DNA of 6,074 nt from Thermoplasmata archaeon. GTDB lineage: Archaea > Thermoplasmatota > Thermoplasmata > Thermoplasmatales > Thermoplasmataceae. The notes beneath the pieces were generated by a model. It was not told the origin of the DNA and searched no databases. It saw only the letters and a program-made list of their open reading frames with translations. Below, piece by piece: positions 5,134 through 6,074 of the stretch. Numbering within the stretch: the first letter of the stretch is position 1; each line of letters begins with the position of its first letter. Position numbers and translations under genes: made by a program. Location of the stretch: assembly GCA_021826835.1 (NCBI GenBank), contig JAKAYH010000150.1, positions 1 to 6,074 on the forward strand, read 5' to 3'.

Positions 5134-5527
5134 TATTTCCCTCCCTTTGTATTGTTCTTTCTAATAGAAGAGTTCTCGGATCTTCTGATATTGTTTTTTT
5201 AGGTTTTAGTATGCTTACGTTAATGCAGTAATCGAGAATTATTTGGTGTCTTATAGGAACTTCATCTTTTTTTATTCTGAATTTTCTTTCTTTTGGACTT
5301 GAGTAAACTTCATCTAATGCATTCCATTGAAGTAAAAATCTTTTTGAATGGTCTGCCATTGGTTTTTTATTTTCAATCATAGAAATGGCAATTTGCTTTA
5401 GGTAAGCATAAAGTACCATCATAGCTGGATATTTTCCAGTAGGATGTACAAACTCTCGCATTTCAGTTTCTATCATTTCGTAAACGATACCTTCTGAACC
5501 TATTGAAGCAAATGCATCGTGAACCAT
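5117..5527 (-). CDS. Stand-alone paralogue of the ATPase N-terminal domain, 136 aa
   Basis: FASIGSEGIVYEMI aligns with FISLGSEGILHNLI of the ATPase. KYPAMMVLYAYLKQIA aligns with EYPSYNALINLYNFLNGIA. Near the end, ILKPKKTISEDP aligns with TLKRGFMTIPEKP after one gap. So the two share a domain of about 100 residues, probably all-helical, of unknown function and without catalytic motifs. The last ~25 residues (RTLLLERTIQREGNSGRIF) are unique to this protein. The ATG overlaps the previous stop as TAATG, and GGAG (5537-5540) lies 9 bases upstream. Its 3' end overlaps the ATPase start by 17 bases. Such tight coupling suggests the two are made together and may form a mixed complex, the paired domains acting as an adaptor or oligomerisation module; that is inference. 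Confidence 0.8.
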   Translation of the reverse strand: MVHDAFASIGSEGIVYEMIETEMREFVHPTGKYPAMMVLYAYLKQIAISMIENKKPMADHSKRFLLQWNALDEVYSSPKERKFRIKKDEVPIRHQIILDYCINVSILKPKKTISEDPRTLLLERTIQREGNSGRIF

Positions 5528-6074
5528 TATCTATCTCTCCATGAGATTTCTCTTTGAGCATTTAAAGAGTTATCCTGATAAGGTAACTGTTGAGTTTGTT
5601 CAAAACTCTGTCTTGAAGTCGAAGCAGAGAATATTGAAGACACAATCTCGAGTTTCAATCTGTCGAGTATCATATTGATTTTAGGGTAGAGCATAGGTTT
5701 ATGTTCACTAATCTTTTCAAACTCTGTTTGATAAGTTCTAATCATCATTTTATAGTAGTTCTTTTTAGTTTCGTTCTCTTCTTCTTTTTCAAGATAAGTG
5801 TATTTTATTATCTTCTCATTAATAGCAAGTTTCAGGGAGTAGATTTCCCTTAGCTTTGTGAGGACAAAGTCCATCTGTTTAATGTCTTTTATATTAGTAG
5901 GTTTTCTGAAATAGATTTCAGCTTTTTTCTGTTCGGCAATATTTCTGTTTGTGTTATTGATTATTTTTTGAATCTTATCATCATTGTCTTCTTTTTCTAA
6001 TTCACTTAGTGGTTTTGCTTCAGTTGTTCCATTTGAGAACCTGATAAGATAATTTGTTCTTGTGTTAAGTTGAT
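5527..6074 (-). CDS. Helical protein of unknown function, partial (start beyond the window)
   Basis: The frame is open from the stop at 5527-5529 to the window edge, giving 181 visible residues; the start lies beyond position 6074. An internal ATG at 5874 could be taken as the start, but it has no Shine-Dalgarno, and the 66 upstream residues (QLNTRTNYLIRFSNGTTEAK onward) continue in frame without a stop. The visible part is highly charged and mostly helical, with likely coiled-coil stretches (LREIYSLKLAINEKIIKYTY; KKNYYKMMIRTYQTEFEKIS) and a Ser/Gln-rich tail. There is no signal peptide, membrane span or metal site in the visible part. Its stop overlaps the next start (TAATG), making it the first visible gene of the minus-strand operon. 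No family recognised. Confidence 0.75.
   Translation of the reverse strand, partial: QLNTRTNYLIRFSNGTTEAKPLSELEKEDNDDKIQKIINNTNRNIAEQKKAEIYFRKPTNIKDIKQMDFVLTKLREIYSLKLAINEKIIKYTYLEKEEENETKKNYYKMMIRTYQTEFEKISEHKPMLYPKINMILDRLKLEIVSSIFSASTSRQSFEQTQQLPYQDNSLNAQREISWRDR

Overview
This 6,074-base window looks like part of a mobile element (plasmid, integrated element or virus) from an archaeon or a low-G+C bacterium. It contains no rRNA, tRNA, housekeeping gene, transposase or CRISPR array, and most proteins are small and unrecognisable. Starts are ATG or GTG, preceded by Shine-Dalgarno sequences such as AGGTG or GGGAGGG. Arginine is coded by a mix of CGN and AGR codons. The one protein that can be placed in a family is a P-loop ATPase resembling the Zot / FtsK-HerA-type ATPases used to package or move DNA. 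Host and element type cannot be settled from this sequence alone.

Layout. The left half (1-2820, plus strand) holds six small genes: a charged helical protein (42-506), a 160-residue unknown (564-1046), an overlapping 80-residue protein with a C2H2-like metal site (1043-1285), a zinc-ribbon protein (1344-1835) and two unknowns (1919-2449, 2548-2820). The right half (2886-6074, minus strand) is one tightly packed operon, read from the right edge: a helical protein cut by the window end, a 136-residue protein, the 587-residue ATPase and a Lys/Glu-rich tail-anchored membrane protein. The two halves converge on a 65-base spacer at 2821-2885 with two short hairpins.

The most unusual signal is the set of intercistronic elements on the plus strand. 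Genes 1344, 1919 and 2548 are each preceded by the same structured block: a terminator-like hairpin, a T-run, a second hairpin (arms CCTGCTA and TGGCAGG), then GAGTAGGTGT (AAGTAGGTGT in the last copy) as ribosome binding site. Two copies match at 78 of 80 positions although the genes between them are unrelated by eye. A diverged version of the second hairpin, with a compensatory base-pair change, precedes the first gene. This suggests either a shared RNA control element or modular gene cassettes.

On the minus strand, the 136-residue protein is a paralogue of the first ~100 residues of the ATPase. A stand-alone copy of a domain thus sits immediately upstream of the same domain fused to a motor. 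Together with the tail-anchored protein, this operon is a plausible membrane-linked DNA-translocation or packaging module. That role is inferred from the ATPase family resemblance and gene order.

Several starts are placed downstream of the longest possible reading frame, because the Shine-Dalgarno sequence or the hairpin lies inside the longer version. The last minus-strand frame stays open to the window edge, so that gene is partial.
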